Part shown: piece by piece, positions 36,373 to 44,058 of the stretch
Layout of the letters: each line of letters opens with the position of its first letter
Numbering within the stretch: the stretch's first letter is position 1
Assembly (NCBI GenBank): GCA_000961745.1
Contig: LAEA01000114.1
Span: forward strand, 1-51,987
Origin: Rhodospirillaceae bacterium BRH_c57
GTDB taxonomy: Bacteria > Pseudomonadota > Alphaproteobacteria > Rhodospirillales > Rhodospirillaceae
Length of the DNA: 51,987 nucleotides
Direction: 5' to 3'
Program-made: the position numbers and the translations under genes
Notes under the pieces: generated by a model
Told to the model about the DNA's origin: nothing
What the model saw: the letters and a program-made list of their open reading frames with translations, nothing else
The model's database searches: none

Positions 36373-37155
36373 ATGGCCAAAGCCTTCTGCGACCGAATGC
36401 ACGTTCGCGTGTCTGGACATGGCTCGCAGACCCTCGTTCTTGTCAATGGGTTCGGAACTACGCAGGCTGTTTGGTCAGGCGTTCTGCCCTGGCTCGAAGA
36501 CAGGTTCCGTGTCATTCGATTCGACTGGCCGGTAGAGCCCCAGCATTATGACCATACGCGATACAGTGACATGGAAGCCTACGCCGATGATCTGCTCCGT
36601 GTCGTCACCGAGACCCATGCCGCCCCCTGCATTCTGATCGGACACTCGATGGGCGGCATGGCGGGGGTTCTGGCGGGCCGCAGGCAGGCCAAGATGTTCA
36701 AAAAGATGGTTCTAATCAACGTGTCGCCTCGCTACATCAACGACACGGACTACCACGGTGGTCTCGATAAGGACGAGGCCTCTGCCCTCATCGGGGCAAT
36801 ATCAGACAGCTACTTCGAGTGGGTCGAGTCCTTTGCCCCCGTGGCGGTGGGGAACATCCTCGCCAGACAGGAGATCGCGGAGTTCGTCCGCGGACTTTTG
36901 ACGATGCGACCCGACGTGGCGATGTCGATGGCGATCACCATCTTCCGATTTGATCTACGGGAACACCTTCATGGTTTCCAGGTTCCGGCCGTAATCGTTC
37001 AATCTGCGAGAGACGCCATTGTCCCCGTGGAAATGGCCGACTACCTGATGCAGCGCTGGCCTGATAGCCGCGTCTTCCTGCTAAATGCAGATGGCCACCT
37101 TCCTCACCTCACGCACGCGCAACTCCTCACTGCCGTTCTGGAAGAGGCACTATGA
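36373..37155 (+). CDS. RsbQ/KAI2-like alpha/beta hydrolase
   Basis: A 260-residue alpha/beta hydrolase with the full triad: Ser92 in LIGHSMGGMAG, Asp214 in QSARDAIVP and His242 in DGHLPHLT. The pattern VNGFGTTQAVWSGVLPWL, SPRYINDTDYHGG and the FRFDLREHL segment place it near RsbQ of Bacillus and the plant receptors KAI2 and D14. Those proteins bind or cleave a small hydrophobic signal. RsbQ works with the PAS-containing phosphatase RsbP; no PP2C gene is here, but two PAS kinases and a phytochrome are close. The ATG at 36373 has AGGAAAGAGG upstream. Confidence 0.85.
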   Translation: MAKAFCDRMHVRVSGHGSQTLVLVNGFGTTQAVWSGVLPWLEDRFRVIRFDWPVEPQHYDHTRYSDMEAYADDLLRVVTETHAAPCILIGHSMGGMAGVLAGRRQAKMFKKMVLINVSPRYINDTDYHGGLDKDEASALIGAISDSYFEWVESFAPVAVGNILARQEIAEFVRGLLTMRPDVAMSMAITIFRFDLREHLHGFQVPAVIVQSARDAIVPVEMADYLMQRWPDSRVFLLNADGHLPHLTHAQLLTAVLEEAL

Positions 37156-37422
37156 CGGAAGCTGATTGCGCCCAATCGCCGTCCCCAGCATGCCGGAAAA
37201 CTCAGGTCGGGTCACCGGGCACGGCCCGATCATTCCAGCAGCAGATTGTGGTTGGAACGTCCGCTGAGAGCAGGCTCTCCGGTTCAGCTGGCGCAAGGCC
37301 TTGTTCCATGCCGAGGCGTCGGGATGGCCAGGATGGAGGTTGATCAGGTGCTCAAGAACATTTACTTGCCGCTCTTCCGGCTCAGGATCAAGTTCCGGAG
37401 CGGCTGCCCATTTATGCGGCAT
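37150..37422 (-). CDS. Possible small protein convergent with the hydrolase gene
   Basis: The 90-residue frame has a good ribosome site (GGAGGT six bases before the ATG at 37422) but no recognised domain. The first half is acidic and helical (EERQVNVLEHLINLHPGHPD), the second half basic. It overlaps the 3' end of the hydrolase gene by six bases on the opposite strand. The start signal is the main argument; coding potential is modest. Confidence 0.4.
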   Translation of the reverse strand: MPHKWAAAPELDPEPEERQVNVLEHLINLHPGHPDASAWNKALRQLNRRACSQRTFQPQSAAGMIGPCPVTRPEFSGMLGTAIGRNQLPS

Positions 37423-37782
37423 GAGACCTCCAGTGCGCGTGTCCGCCCGAATCTACGATCACGCTGCCTCAGATAATGTGACAAAGATCACATGCGTAGC
37501 CACTGAACTTCCGAATGAACGCGGGCCGGGTTGGTCGCTATTTGAACGCGACTGAAAGGCAAGTACAGTACAAGTTAAGTCGCTGCAGTGCGGTACCAGT
37601 CAGAGCCACCCCAACAATATACAACGGAATTGTCGGCTATCAGGATGTCCTCTGTGGCCTTTGGTGTACGTGGCACCTCATGACCCACGGAATATTTCGA
37701 GCGGTACCTGTCCGCTACCGCGTTGCCAATATTGTCGAAATCAAGAAGGTAGAATGTCTTCATTGTCCGTTCAGGAGGCATC
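37423..37782. other. Non-coding stretch
   Basis: About 360 bp upstream of two divergent small genes. No frame with family similarity is visible; it should contain their promoters. Confidence 0.45.
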
Positions 37783-38238
37783 ATGCGCCACTTTACCACC
37801 GAACAGGCCGATCACCTGCTGCGCATCATTTACGCGGCGCTCATCCGGCACGATTGCGGCACCGTTACCGTCGTCACCGCCGCAAGGGCCCCTGATGAAC
37901 AAGATCGGGTCTGCTTTTCGGCCTCCAACGGAAAAACCTGGCCCATCGAGATTCGAATCGACGAGCGAGCCGCGGAACTCCACGTGTACGACGAGACCTC
38001 GGATGGCGTCTTAGGCGATCTTGCGCACTCGTTCGTTTTTCAACGCTATGGCGGCACCATCGACGTCGGGCACGTCGCGGACATCGTGGACGGCCTGTTA
38101 TCCTTCATCAAACCAGCACTGGACGAAAAGTCTACCCTTGGCTCAGAAAAGCGGTCGGGGCCGCGCCAGGGGGAGGACGCGCAGCCCCGACCAAAGTTCG
38201 CGGGGGATAGGGAGGCCTTACCCCCACGATGCACCTGA
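37783..38238 (+). CDS. Uncharacterised 151-residue protein
   Basis: The ATG at 37783 has GGAGG upstream. The N-terminal 110 residues look like a compact alpha/beta domain (FTTEQADHLLRIIYAALIRH, then GTVTVVTAARAPDEQ and GKTWPIEIRIDERAAELHVY), ending in VADIVDGLLSFIKPALDE. The last 40 residues are basic and disordered. No family is recognised and no membrane span is seen. It stands between the hydrolase and the NIT chemoreceptor. Confidence 0.6.
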   Translation: MRHFTTEQADHLLRIIYAALIRHDCGTVTVVTAARAPDEQDRVCFSASNGKTWPIEIRIDERAAELHVYDETSDGVLGDLAHSFVFQRYGGTIDVGHVADIVDGLLSFIKPALDEKSTLGSEKRSGPRQGEDAQPRPKFAGDREALPPRCT

Positions 38239-38348
38239 GCGCCTTGCAGTGGGGCCAAAGCTCAGAAGTAGTCTTTCGTGTGGCAAAATCTACCCAAAGA
38301 CATCTCTCGCATCTTCTTGCAAAACTGCGGCACTACCGTGATCAGTAA

Positions 38349-38374
38349 GGGGGCGGTGACCTTGACCGCCCCCC
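38349..38374. terminator. GC-rich hairpin between convergent genes
   Basis: GGGGGCGGT (38349-38357) pairs with ACCGCCCCC (38365-38373). It lies just beyond the stop of the NIT chemoreceptor and downstream of the plus-strand gene, so it could end both transcripts; there is no long T-run. Confidence 0.5.
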
Positions 38375-38391
38375 TGTGCTTTCGCGGCCTA

Positions 38392-40476
38392 CTACGCCGC
38401 CTGAACGTCGAGAATAAATTTGTCGACGATCTGCTTCATCTCGGCGGCCTTGTTGGCCAATTCACCGGCCGCCGAAAGAACCTGTTCAGCAGCGGCGCCG
38501 GCCTCCCCAGCAGCCTCCGTCACCCCTTGAATATTCGAAGACACTTCTTGCGCACCAGCGGAAGCCTGATCAACGTTGCGGGCGATCTCCTGGGTGGCCG
38601 CGTTCTGCTCTTCCACCGCCGAGGCGATGGTCGCCGTCACCTCGTTCACCGCCGTGATGGAACCGACAATCTCCTCAATGGCACTAACGGCGCGACTGGT
38701 CTCTTCCTGCACACTGCGGATCTGCTGGCTGATCTCATCCGTGGCCTTTGCTGTCTGATTGGCCAGCGACTTCACTTCATTGGCCACCACGGCGAAGCCC
38801 TTCCCGGCATCGCCCGCCCGCGCCGCCTCTATGGTCGCGTTCAAAGCCAGCAGATTGGTCTGCGCCGCGATGGCGTTGATCAGGTTGACGACGTCGCCGA
38901 TTTTGGAGGCGGAGCGGGAGAGGCTTTCTACCACCGCCTGGGTTGCTTCGGCATTCTCTGCGGCCGACCGCGATGTTTCGGTCGATGTATGAACCTGCCG
39001 CGCGATCTCCTGAATCGAGCTGGACAGTTCCTCTGCGGCGGAAGACACCGTCTGGACGTTGGCCGAGGACTGCTCGGAGGCGGCGGCGACCGCTGCGGCC
39101 TGGACGTTCGTTTCCTCAGCGATGGACGACATTGATCCGGCAGTCGCCTGAAGCTCGCTCGAAGCTGAAGTGACGTACTGAAGGACTGATGCGACCGCCC
39201 GTTCGAATCCCGCGTTCAGCTCGACGATCCGTGCCGCCCTGGCTTCACGCGCGGCCCGCTCCTTCTCCTGCTGGGCGGTCAGTTCGTCCGCCTTGATCAT
39301 GGCCTCCTTGAAGACGAGGACCGCGCGGGACATGCCGCCGATCTCGTCCTGACGTTGAGCACCCTCAATGCTCACCGTTTTGTCGCCACCTGCCAGGCGC
39401 CCCATCACCTCGGTGAGGCCGCCCACCGGCCTCGTGATGCTGCGGGCGACAACGACCACTAGCACCGCTGTCAGCGTCGCCGCAACCAAGGCGGCGCCCA
39501 GCATCATCCAGAACGCCGCCGTGGCAGCGTCCTTAAGCGCTGCCGTATCGCTCACGAGCAGTCGCGTCACCTCTGCCTCAAAATTCTTCAGGGCGTCGAT
39601 GCGTGCCGTTGTGGCCTGAAACCACTCCGCCGTACTCGGCACGGCTCCAGCCGGAGGTGCGACAGCCATGGACACGGCCGAGGCCCGAAGCCCCGCCAGC
39701 TCCGCCGAAATGTCGCCCTCCAACACGGCACTGAGTTGCCGGGACAATTCTTCGGGCGCAATCGCATGGAAGCTCGCCGCAAAGGCGGCTTGCCGCCCGG
39801 CGAAGTCAATCATCGCCGCCAGCTTGTCAATGGGGAACAACGTTTCCTGGGAAGCCGGGCGCCCTTCGAGAGACGCAAACCCGGCGCTACCGACCGCACG
39901 CTCCTGGCCGGCCCGTTCCTTCAGGTTGAGCAGCGAAGCGTAAAGGGACAGGTCTCGAACGATGGCGCCCTGGCGGATGGACACAGCGAGCGCATCAATA
40001 GGGTCCATCAACTCCTGGATGACGGCGGTGTAGTTCTGCTGGACAGTTCCCGCATTCGCCCCGCCTGCCCTGGTATCGGCGCGAATGGCCGACAGCCTGC
40101 CCAGAGCCCCATCAGCTTCACCCAGTTGGGTCGCCACCGCAGGCCAGAAGTCAGACGTGTCGATGGCCTTGACGGCGTTACGAAGGTCCGTGACCGCCTT
40201 GTCGACGGCATCGTTCTGGGCGGTGTACTCGGCCATGCCTACCTTGCCCGCCGTCTGCGCCACCGCGTTGCTGCGGCCCCGTTCCCGCTGAACCTCATGA
40301 ATAGTCGCTGACAGATGGGGAATGAGGCTGGCCCCGCGCTCCAGGCGTTCCATGACGGACCGGGTTTCCGCTTCGGCCAGCACGCCAAGCCCGGCAAACG
40401 CCAGTAGGCCCGTCACGGGAACGGCGAGAGCCAGCGCCAGCCTTCCGGCGATTTTGATATCGGAGAGTTTCTTCAT
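38392..40476 (-). CDS. Methyl-accepting chemotaxis protein with nitrate/nitrite (NIT) sensor domain
   Basis: A 694-residue chemoreceptor. TM1 is at about 10-32. The periplasmic region carries both NIT-domain signatures, [10 protein letters not shown] (60-69) and [10 protein letters not shown] (185-194). TM2 is at about 321-343, followed by HAMP and a signalling domain with tip [23 protein letters not shown] domains bind nitrate or nitrite where studied, so taxis to these electron acceptors is the likely role. The HAMP-to-end half is very similar to the HBM receptor at 26.2 kb, including the FILDVQAA end (FLEDVRSA there). The 105-residue helical protein is six bases upstream in the same transcript. 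Confidence 0.94.
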   Translation of the reverse strand: MKKLSDIKIAGRLALALAVPVTGLLAFAGLGVLAEAETRSVMERLERGASLIPHLSATIHEVQRERGRSNAVAQTAGKVGMAEYTAQNDAVDKAVTDLRNAVKAIDTSDFWPAVATQLGEADGALGRLSAIRADTRAGGANAGTVQQNYTAVIQELMDPIDALAVSIRQGAIVRDLSLYASLLNLKERAGQERAVGSAGFASLEGRPASQETLFPIDKLAAMIDFAGRQAAFAASFHAIAPEELSRQLSAVLEGDISAELAGLRASAVSMAVAPPAGAVPSTAEWFQATTARIDALKNFEAEVTRLLVSDTAALKDAATAAFWMMLGAALVAATLTAVLVVVVARSITRPVGGLTEVMGRLAGGDKTVSIEGAQRQDEIGGMSRAVLVFKEAMIKADELTAQQEKERAAREARAARIVELNAGFERAVASVLQYVTSASSELQATAGSMSSIAEETNVQAAAVAAASEQSSANVQTVSSAAEELSSSIQEIARQVHTSTETSRSAAENAEATQAVVESLSRSASKIGDVVNLINAIAAQTNLLALNATIEAARAGDAGKGFAVVANEVKSLANQTAKATDEISQQIRSVQEETSRAVSAIEEIVGSITAVNEVTATIASAVEEQNAATQEIARNVDQASAGAQEVSSNIQGVTEAAGEAGAAAEQVLSAAGELANKAAEMKQIVDKFILDVQAA

Positions 40477-40481
40477 GGTCT

Positions 40482-40799
40482 TCAGTCCCCAGAAGGCCGC
40501 GCAACTGTGCGTCGGCTGGTATGGATAGAGCGCGCAAGAGCCGCCATCCGATCAACATCACCGGAATCGATCGCGTCCAGGACCTGGCGGCACTCGTTCC
40601 GGGTTTCGGTTAACGCCCGCGCCGATCGGGAAAGGGAGGTTTCGAGCAGAAGCAGGTGGGCCGACATGCGGTCAACCAGTTGACGCGCGGCCCGCAGTTG
40701 TTCCTCAATCAGCGTGACGGACATCGTAAGGGTCTGGTGGGCCACCGGGAGACTGCTTGCCGCACGAACGGGCCGCGGAAACGGGATGACGGTTGGCAT
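40482..40799 (-). CDS. Small helical protein upstream of the NIT chemoreceptor
   Basis: A 105-residue mostly helical protein ([40 protein letters not shown]) ending in [17 protein letters not shown]. The C-terminal pattern is shared with the 99-residue protein beside the HBM receptor (VEDMEALAHSLRGQLRR). Its stop is five bases from the receptor start, so the pair is coupled. No named family is recognised. Two chemoreceptors in one element each with such a neighbour suggests a dedicated accessory protein. Confidence 0.65.
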   Translation of the reverse strand: MPTVIPFPRPVRAASSLPVAHQTLTMSVTLIEEQLRAARQLVDRMSAHLLLLETSLSRSARALTETRNECRQVLDAIDSGDVDRMAALARSIHTSRRTVARPSGD

Positions 40800-41173
40800 T
40801 GGCGATCTCCATCCAGACGCTCACAGGACGCAGCCAAGCAAGCCCAAGGCACCACCCTACTCCATATGATTGGCACTTTCGCCACACGTGTGGTTGACTT
40901 TCGTCAACTTCAAGCGACGTTTGGCTTAGTTCTCCCCCCAAGAACATCGTGGGGCATGAGAAAAAGGACGGATCCTCCCAAAGAGGCTCGGATTTATTTC
41001 GAGGGATTGGGCGTGACCTGTTGGTCGCGACACAGGTGGCCGAATAGCGCGGCGAGAAGCAGAGTCCACAGGAGGGCCCCATCCATCCCCGCAGCGCGAC
41101 CCGACACGCTGGCGGAGGGGACGGATGGGTGCCTGTGGGATCTGCGGGGGGCTTGGAGCAGTCGCCTTGGCTC

Positions 41174-41189
41174 TGCCAAAATGCCAAAA
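41174..41189 (+). repeat. Dispersed 16-base motif, copy 4
   Basis: An exact TGCCAAAATGCCAAAA copy 164 bp from the right attachment site, in non-coding DNA, which argues that the motif is conserved at the DNA level. Confidence 0.7.
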
Positions 41190-41321
41190 CCCTCAAGGGG
41201 ACCAGAAGTGCCGTTGTCGTCTGGAAACGCCCGAACCGGACACAGAAGGACACAGAGGGACAGCGTTTTGCGGACACTGCACGGACACGGTTTTGCACAC
41301 GGACACGCCCGGACAAGCAAA

Positions 41322-41350
41322 AGCCCGCTATCTCATTGAGACAACGGGCT
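41322..41350 (-). terminator. Terminator downstream of the right tRNA-fMet fragment
   Basis: AGCCCG (41322-41327) pairs with CGGGCT (41345-41350), with an inner TCTC/GAGA stem; TTTT follows on the minus strand. It mirrors the terminator at the left repeat but with a different sequence, as expected for two elements using the same tRNA. Confidence 0.6.
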
Positions 41351-41352
41351 AA

Positions 41353-41404
41353 TTTGGTTGCGGGGGCCAGATTTGAACTGACGACCTTCAGGTTATGAGC
41401 CTGA
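41353..41404 (-). repeat. Right attachment site: 3' half of initiator tRNA-Met
   Basis: Positions 41353-41399 repeat 10440-10486 with one mismatch and keep the canonical T-loop. This copy extends five bases further, completing the anticodon stem (TCAGG-CTCATAA-CCTGA on the minus strand), then diverges. The D-arm and 5' acceptor strand are missing, so the complete tRNA must lie elsewhere, most simply further right beyond another insertion. Confidence 0.85.
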
Positions 41405-41456
41405 TACAAAGAAAGGGGCATAATACACGAAGGGCCCAAAACGGCTGCGTCACGTC

Positions 41457-42101
41457 TCACGCTCTGTCCATCGGGACCCTGTCCATCAAGATGGAAAATC
41501 GCGTTCCTCTGCCGTCCCACGACCGCACATCGACCTCATGGAAAAGCTGCTCAGCAAGCAGGCTCACGCTGGGCAGCCCCAGCCCGACCCGATCCCCACC
41601 GTCGGTGCCAGCCACCGTTCCGCCGCCCCGCCACTGGCCGGCGGCCATGCCGATGCCGTCATCCCACACTTGCAGCGCGATCTTGTCTCCGCGCCGCCGG
41701 CAGCCGACCACGACCCGGCTGCCGGAGGAGTGGGTGAGCGCGTTGACCACCAAGTTGCGCAGCATGCGGCTGAGCAGCACGGGGTGGCTCACGCCCACCA
41801 GTTGGCTGGGCATTGCCGCCACCGTGACCGCCGTGGCCTGGGCCAGGGGACCCAACCCAGCCACCACGTCGGCGATCAACGAACCCAGCGGCACCGGCAC
41901 CAGACGGGGGGACCCGGCCGTCCCGGCGGCGACAATGCGCTCCATGGCGCCCAGGGAGTCGGCAGCGCGCTGCAGCATCACCAGCTCCTCACCGCCGCCC
42001 ACGCGCCGTTCGAGCAGGGACAGGAACAAGCGCGCCGCCATCAGTGGCTGACGCAAGTCGTGGCACAACGTGGCCAGTGTCAACGGGGTCAACTGGTTCA
42101 T
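41457..42101 (-). CDS. Short sensor-less histidine kinase
   Basis: The 214-residue protein starts almost directly with the dimerisation/phospho-acceptor helix (His14 in LATLCHDLRQPLMAARLFLS). A complete HATPase_c domain follows (MLRNLVVNALTHS, WDDGIGMAAG, GLGLPSVSLLAEQL). No sensor domain or membrane helix exists, so input must come from another protein. It starts 14 bases after the recombinase stop with GAGGAA upstream and is part of the minus-strand peptidase-recombinase-kinase cluster. A frame extending a further 142 codons upstream is a shadow of the recombinase gene. Confidence 0.85.
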   Translation of the reverse strand: MNQLTPLTLATLCHDLRQPLMAARLFLSLLERRVGGGEELVMLQRAADSLGAMERIVAAGTAGSPRLVPVPLGSLIADVVAGLGPLAQATAVTVAAMPSQLVGVSHPVLLSRMLRNLVVNALTHSSGSRVVVGCRRRGDKIALQVWDDGIGMAAGQWRGGGTVAGTDGGDRVGLGLPSVSLLAEQLFHEVDVRSWDGRGTRFSILMDRVPMDRA

Positions 42102-42115
42102 AGTGGGTTCCTCCC

Positions 42116-42691
42116 TCACAAAAGGCGGACCAGGCGCCGCGTGGCCGCCTCGTCGCCGTCGATGTAGCGTTGGGTCATGGTGATGGAACTGTGGCCGGCC
42201 AGCAGTTGCACGTCGCGCAGGCTGCCGCCGGCGCGGTGGACCATGCGCGCGGCGTTGGTGATAAAAGTGCGGCGGCCGGAATGCGACGAGCAGCCGGTCA
42301 GGCCGGCGGCGGCGTACAGGCTGGCAAACCAGTTGACCACGCTGGCGGCGCGCAGGGCCCCGCCGCGCTCCGAGCGGACGACCGGCCCCTGTCGCGCCTG
42401 GGGGCTGGCCAGCTGCACCAGTGCCGCGCGCAACTCGGGATGCAGCGGGATGCGGCGGCCCCGGCCATTCTTGGCCGCCACGTTCCACAGCTCCATCACC
42501 CGGCCGACCCGCCCCTGGGCGTCGCACACCATGGGCCAGGTCAGGGCGGCGATTTCCCCAGCCCGCAACCCGGCCTTGACCGACAGCAGGATCATCACGT
42601 GGTCACGTTTTGCGTGCCGCCCCCGGGCGGCCAGCCGCAGCACGGCCGCCACGTCGCCGCTATTGAGCACCTTGGCCTGCTTGCCAGCCAT
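42116..42691 (-). CDS. Short tyrosine recombinase
   Basis: A 191-residue tyrosine recombinase consisting of little more than the catalytic domain. Visible are the Arg in VKAGLRAGEIAALTW, the His and Arg in SHSGRRTFIT, and the His and Tyr in LLAGHSSITMTQRYID. The N-terminal core- and arm-binding domains are absent, so it may rely on a partner protein or be a XerC/D-like or regulatory recombinase. AGGAGG lies seven bases before the ATG at 42691. No att site is obviously its own. It is sandwiched between the peptidase and kinase genes on one strand. Confidence 0.88.
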   Translation of the reverse strand: MAGKQAKVLNSGDVAAVLRLAARGRHAKRDHVMILLSVKAGLRAGEIAALTWPMVCDAQGRVGRVMELWNVAAKNGRGRRIPLHPELRAALVQLASPQARQGPVVRSERGGALRAASVVNWFASLYAAAGLTGCSSHSGRRTFITNAARMVHRAGGSLRDVQLLAGHSSITMTQRYIDGDEAATRRLVRLL

Positions 42692-42862
42692 CCGTTGGCC
42701 TCCTGTGAATGATGTTTTGGGGTCACGCGCCATGGCCGCCCGCCTGGGGGGGCGCGCCATGGAAAGCCGGCCGTTGGGAGAAAACAGCCGTTGGGGGGAA
42801 ACCTGCCCCTGGGGGAAAACGGCTCAGCCGGGCGGAGCCTGCCGGTCTGTCCGCCTGAGCAC

Positions 42863-43444
42863 CTAAGCGCGGCGGGCCCGCACCAAGTGGAGGCTGGCTG
42901 GCAGCGGACGGCGGCCGCAGCCGTCGGGCCGCCGGTACAGACGGAACGTGCGCTCGTTGAAATAGTGCAGGCCGTCACTGTCGAGCAGCATCAGCCGACG
43001 GCCTTGCGCCGCTCGCACGCACGTCCAGTGATCGAGACCACCCTCCACGGCGACAATGGCCACGCTGTGCGGGCGGGCCAGGTGGTCGTGCAGGCTGTCG
43101 AGCACCTGCAGCGGCGCCACCTCGGCGTCGATTTGGAACGGCCGGTGGACGCGCAGCTGGACGTCCCAGTGGTCCAGGGCCCAGTGGCGGGTGGTGGCCA
43201 GCAGCGGCGGCAGCTGCTCATGATCGAGCCCGTCGACGAGCGCCGAGCCGAGCAGGCCGGCGTCGTCCAGCTGGCCGACCAGACGGCGGAACAGGGCGCG
43301 CGGGCGGATGGCGACGGCGGCCAACCCGGTGGCGACGTGGTGGGCGGCGTTGACCACGGCGTAGACGGCGCACAGGCTGTCCAGCTGACCCTGTTGAAAT
43401 CCGTGGCGATCCGTGCCCGGTATCCCGTGACGGCGGCATGGCAT
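42863..43444 (-). CDS. Papain-like (C39-type) cysteine peptidase
   Basis: The 193-residue protein has the layout of small papain-fold peptidases. GQLDSLCAVYAVVNAAHHV carries the candidate nucleophile Cys25, GGLDHWTCVRA the candidate His139, and LMLLDSDGLHYF the Asp that completes the triad. No signal peptide or membrane segment is seen, so it is probably cytosolic. GGGGAGG lies six bases before the ATG at 43444. The substrate is unknown. A 170-bp gap precedes the recombinase gene, but all three genes point the same way. Confidence 0.65.
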   Translation of the reverse strand: MPCRRHGIPGTDRHGFQQGQLDSLCAVYAVVNAAHHVATGLAAVAIRPRALFRRLVGQLDDAGLLGSALVDGLDHEQLPPLLATTRHWALDHWDVQLRVHRPFQIDAEVAPLQVLDSLHDHLARPHSVAIVAVEGGLDHWTCVRAAQGRRLMLLDSDGLHYFNERTFRLYRRPDGCGRRPLPASLHLVRARRA

Positions 43445-44058
43445 GGCAGACCTCCCCGCCCGCTGGCGGGCGGATGGCTGGGGGTGGACGGAATGGGGGG
43501 TGGGTGGATGGCGCGTTGTGCTGCGCTGTTGCGTCACGTCACCACCACTTTTCTACTTTAACACGAAATGTGATGCAGTGCAAGCTTTAGCTGTGTCCCT
43601 GGCCCCACGGCCCGTCCCGCCACCCATGGCAAAAGCAGCATTTTGCCACAAGTGCGCTGAAGCGAGAGGCCGCTACGGGCCGATTGTAGTGGGTTCGCTT
43701 CATGATGCCGAAGGTGGAAGGGCTGCCATTCCGCTGCGCACCCCAACGGGCCGGTAGCGAAGCGGCAGTTTAGGGGACTGCCCCGCAGCAGAAGGGGCAT
43801 TGCCGTCCTGACCGTTAGCGGAGGGTTCTTGGGCAGCGGCCATTGGCCGACCGATAGTTTCGAGGCAGCGAACGCGAAAAAGCTATCGTTCGGCGGGATC
43901 GCCGTTGGTCGGCAGCTTGCAACCAGAGCCGGGCTACAGAAAGCTCTCCTTGATCTCGCAAACAACCGATTGTCGTTCCTCTTTAAGGCTTGCCGCATCG
44001 GCGGGCAAAGTCGGATCAATCGCCCCGGAACTGTCCACCGCTCAGGAAAGAGAAAAAC
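43445..44058. other. Gene-poor stretch with a perfect dyad
   Basis: About 610 bp between the peptidase and nuclease genes. The only long frame (minus strand, 43558-44019) has an unusual composition and no family pattern. A perfect dyad TGGCAAAA-N6-TTTTGCCA lies at 43627-43648 and could be an operator for the divergent genes. The rest reads like decayed DNA. Confidence 0.5.

Larger units (their letters stand above)
40800..41352. other. Right end of the element: non-coding DNA with motif copy and tRNA terminator
   Basis: No convincing gene lies between the helical protein and the right attachment site; overlapping frames in several phases have no family pattern. The region holds an exact copy of the dispersed 16-base motif (41174) and the tRNA-side terminator at 41322-41350. 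GGACAC recurs several times around 41235-41310 and may be integrase arm sites. Confidence 0.5.

Noticed and set aside
36015-36551. 178-codon plus-strand frame
   Set aside because: It runs through a terminator and into the hydrolase gene in another frame; no domain recognised.
38278-39135. 285-codon open frame on the plus strand
   Set aside because: Antisense to the conserved signalling domain of the NIT chemoreceptor; composition is that of a shadow frame.
42102-42527. N-terminal extension of the short histidine kinase
   Set aside because: The extension is antisense-like to codon usage and overlaps the recombinase gene in another frame; the ATG at 42101 has its own ribosome site.
43558-44019. 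153-codon minus-strand frame
   Set aside because: No ribosome site, odd composition rich in Ser, Pro and Arg, and no family pattern; treated as non-coding.
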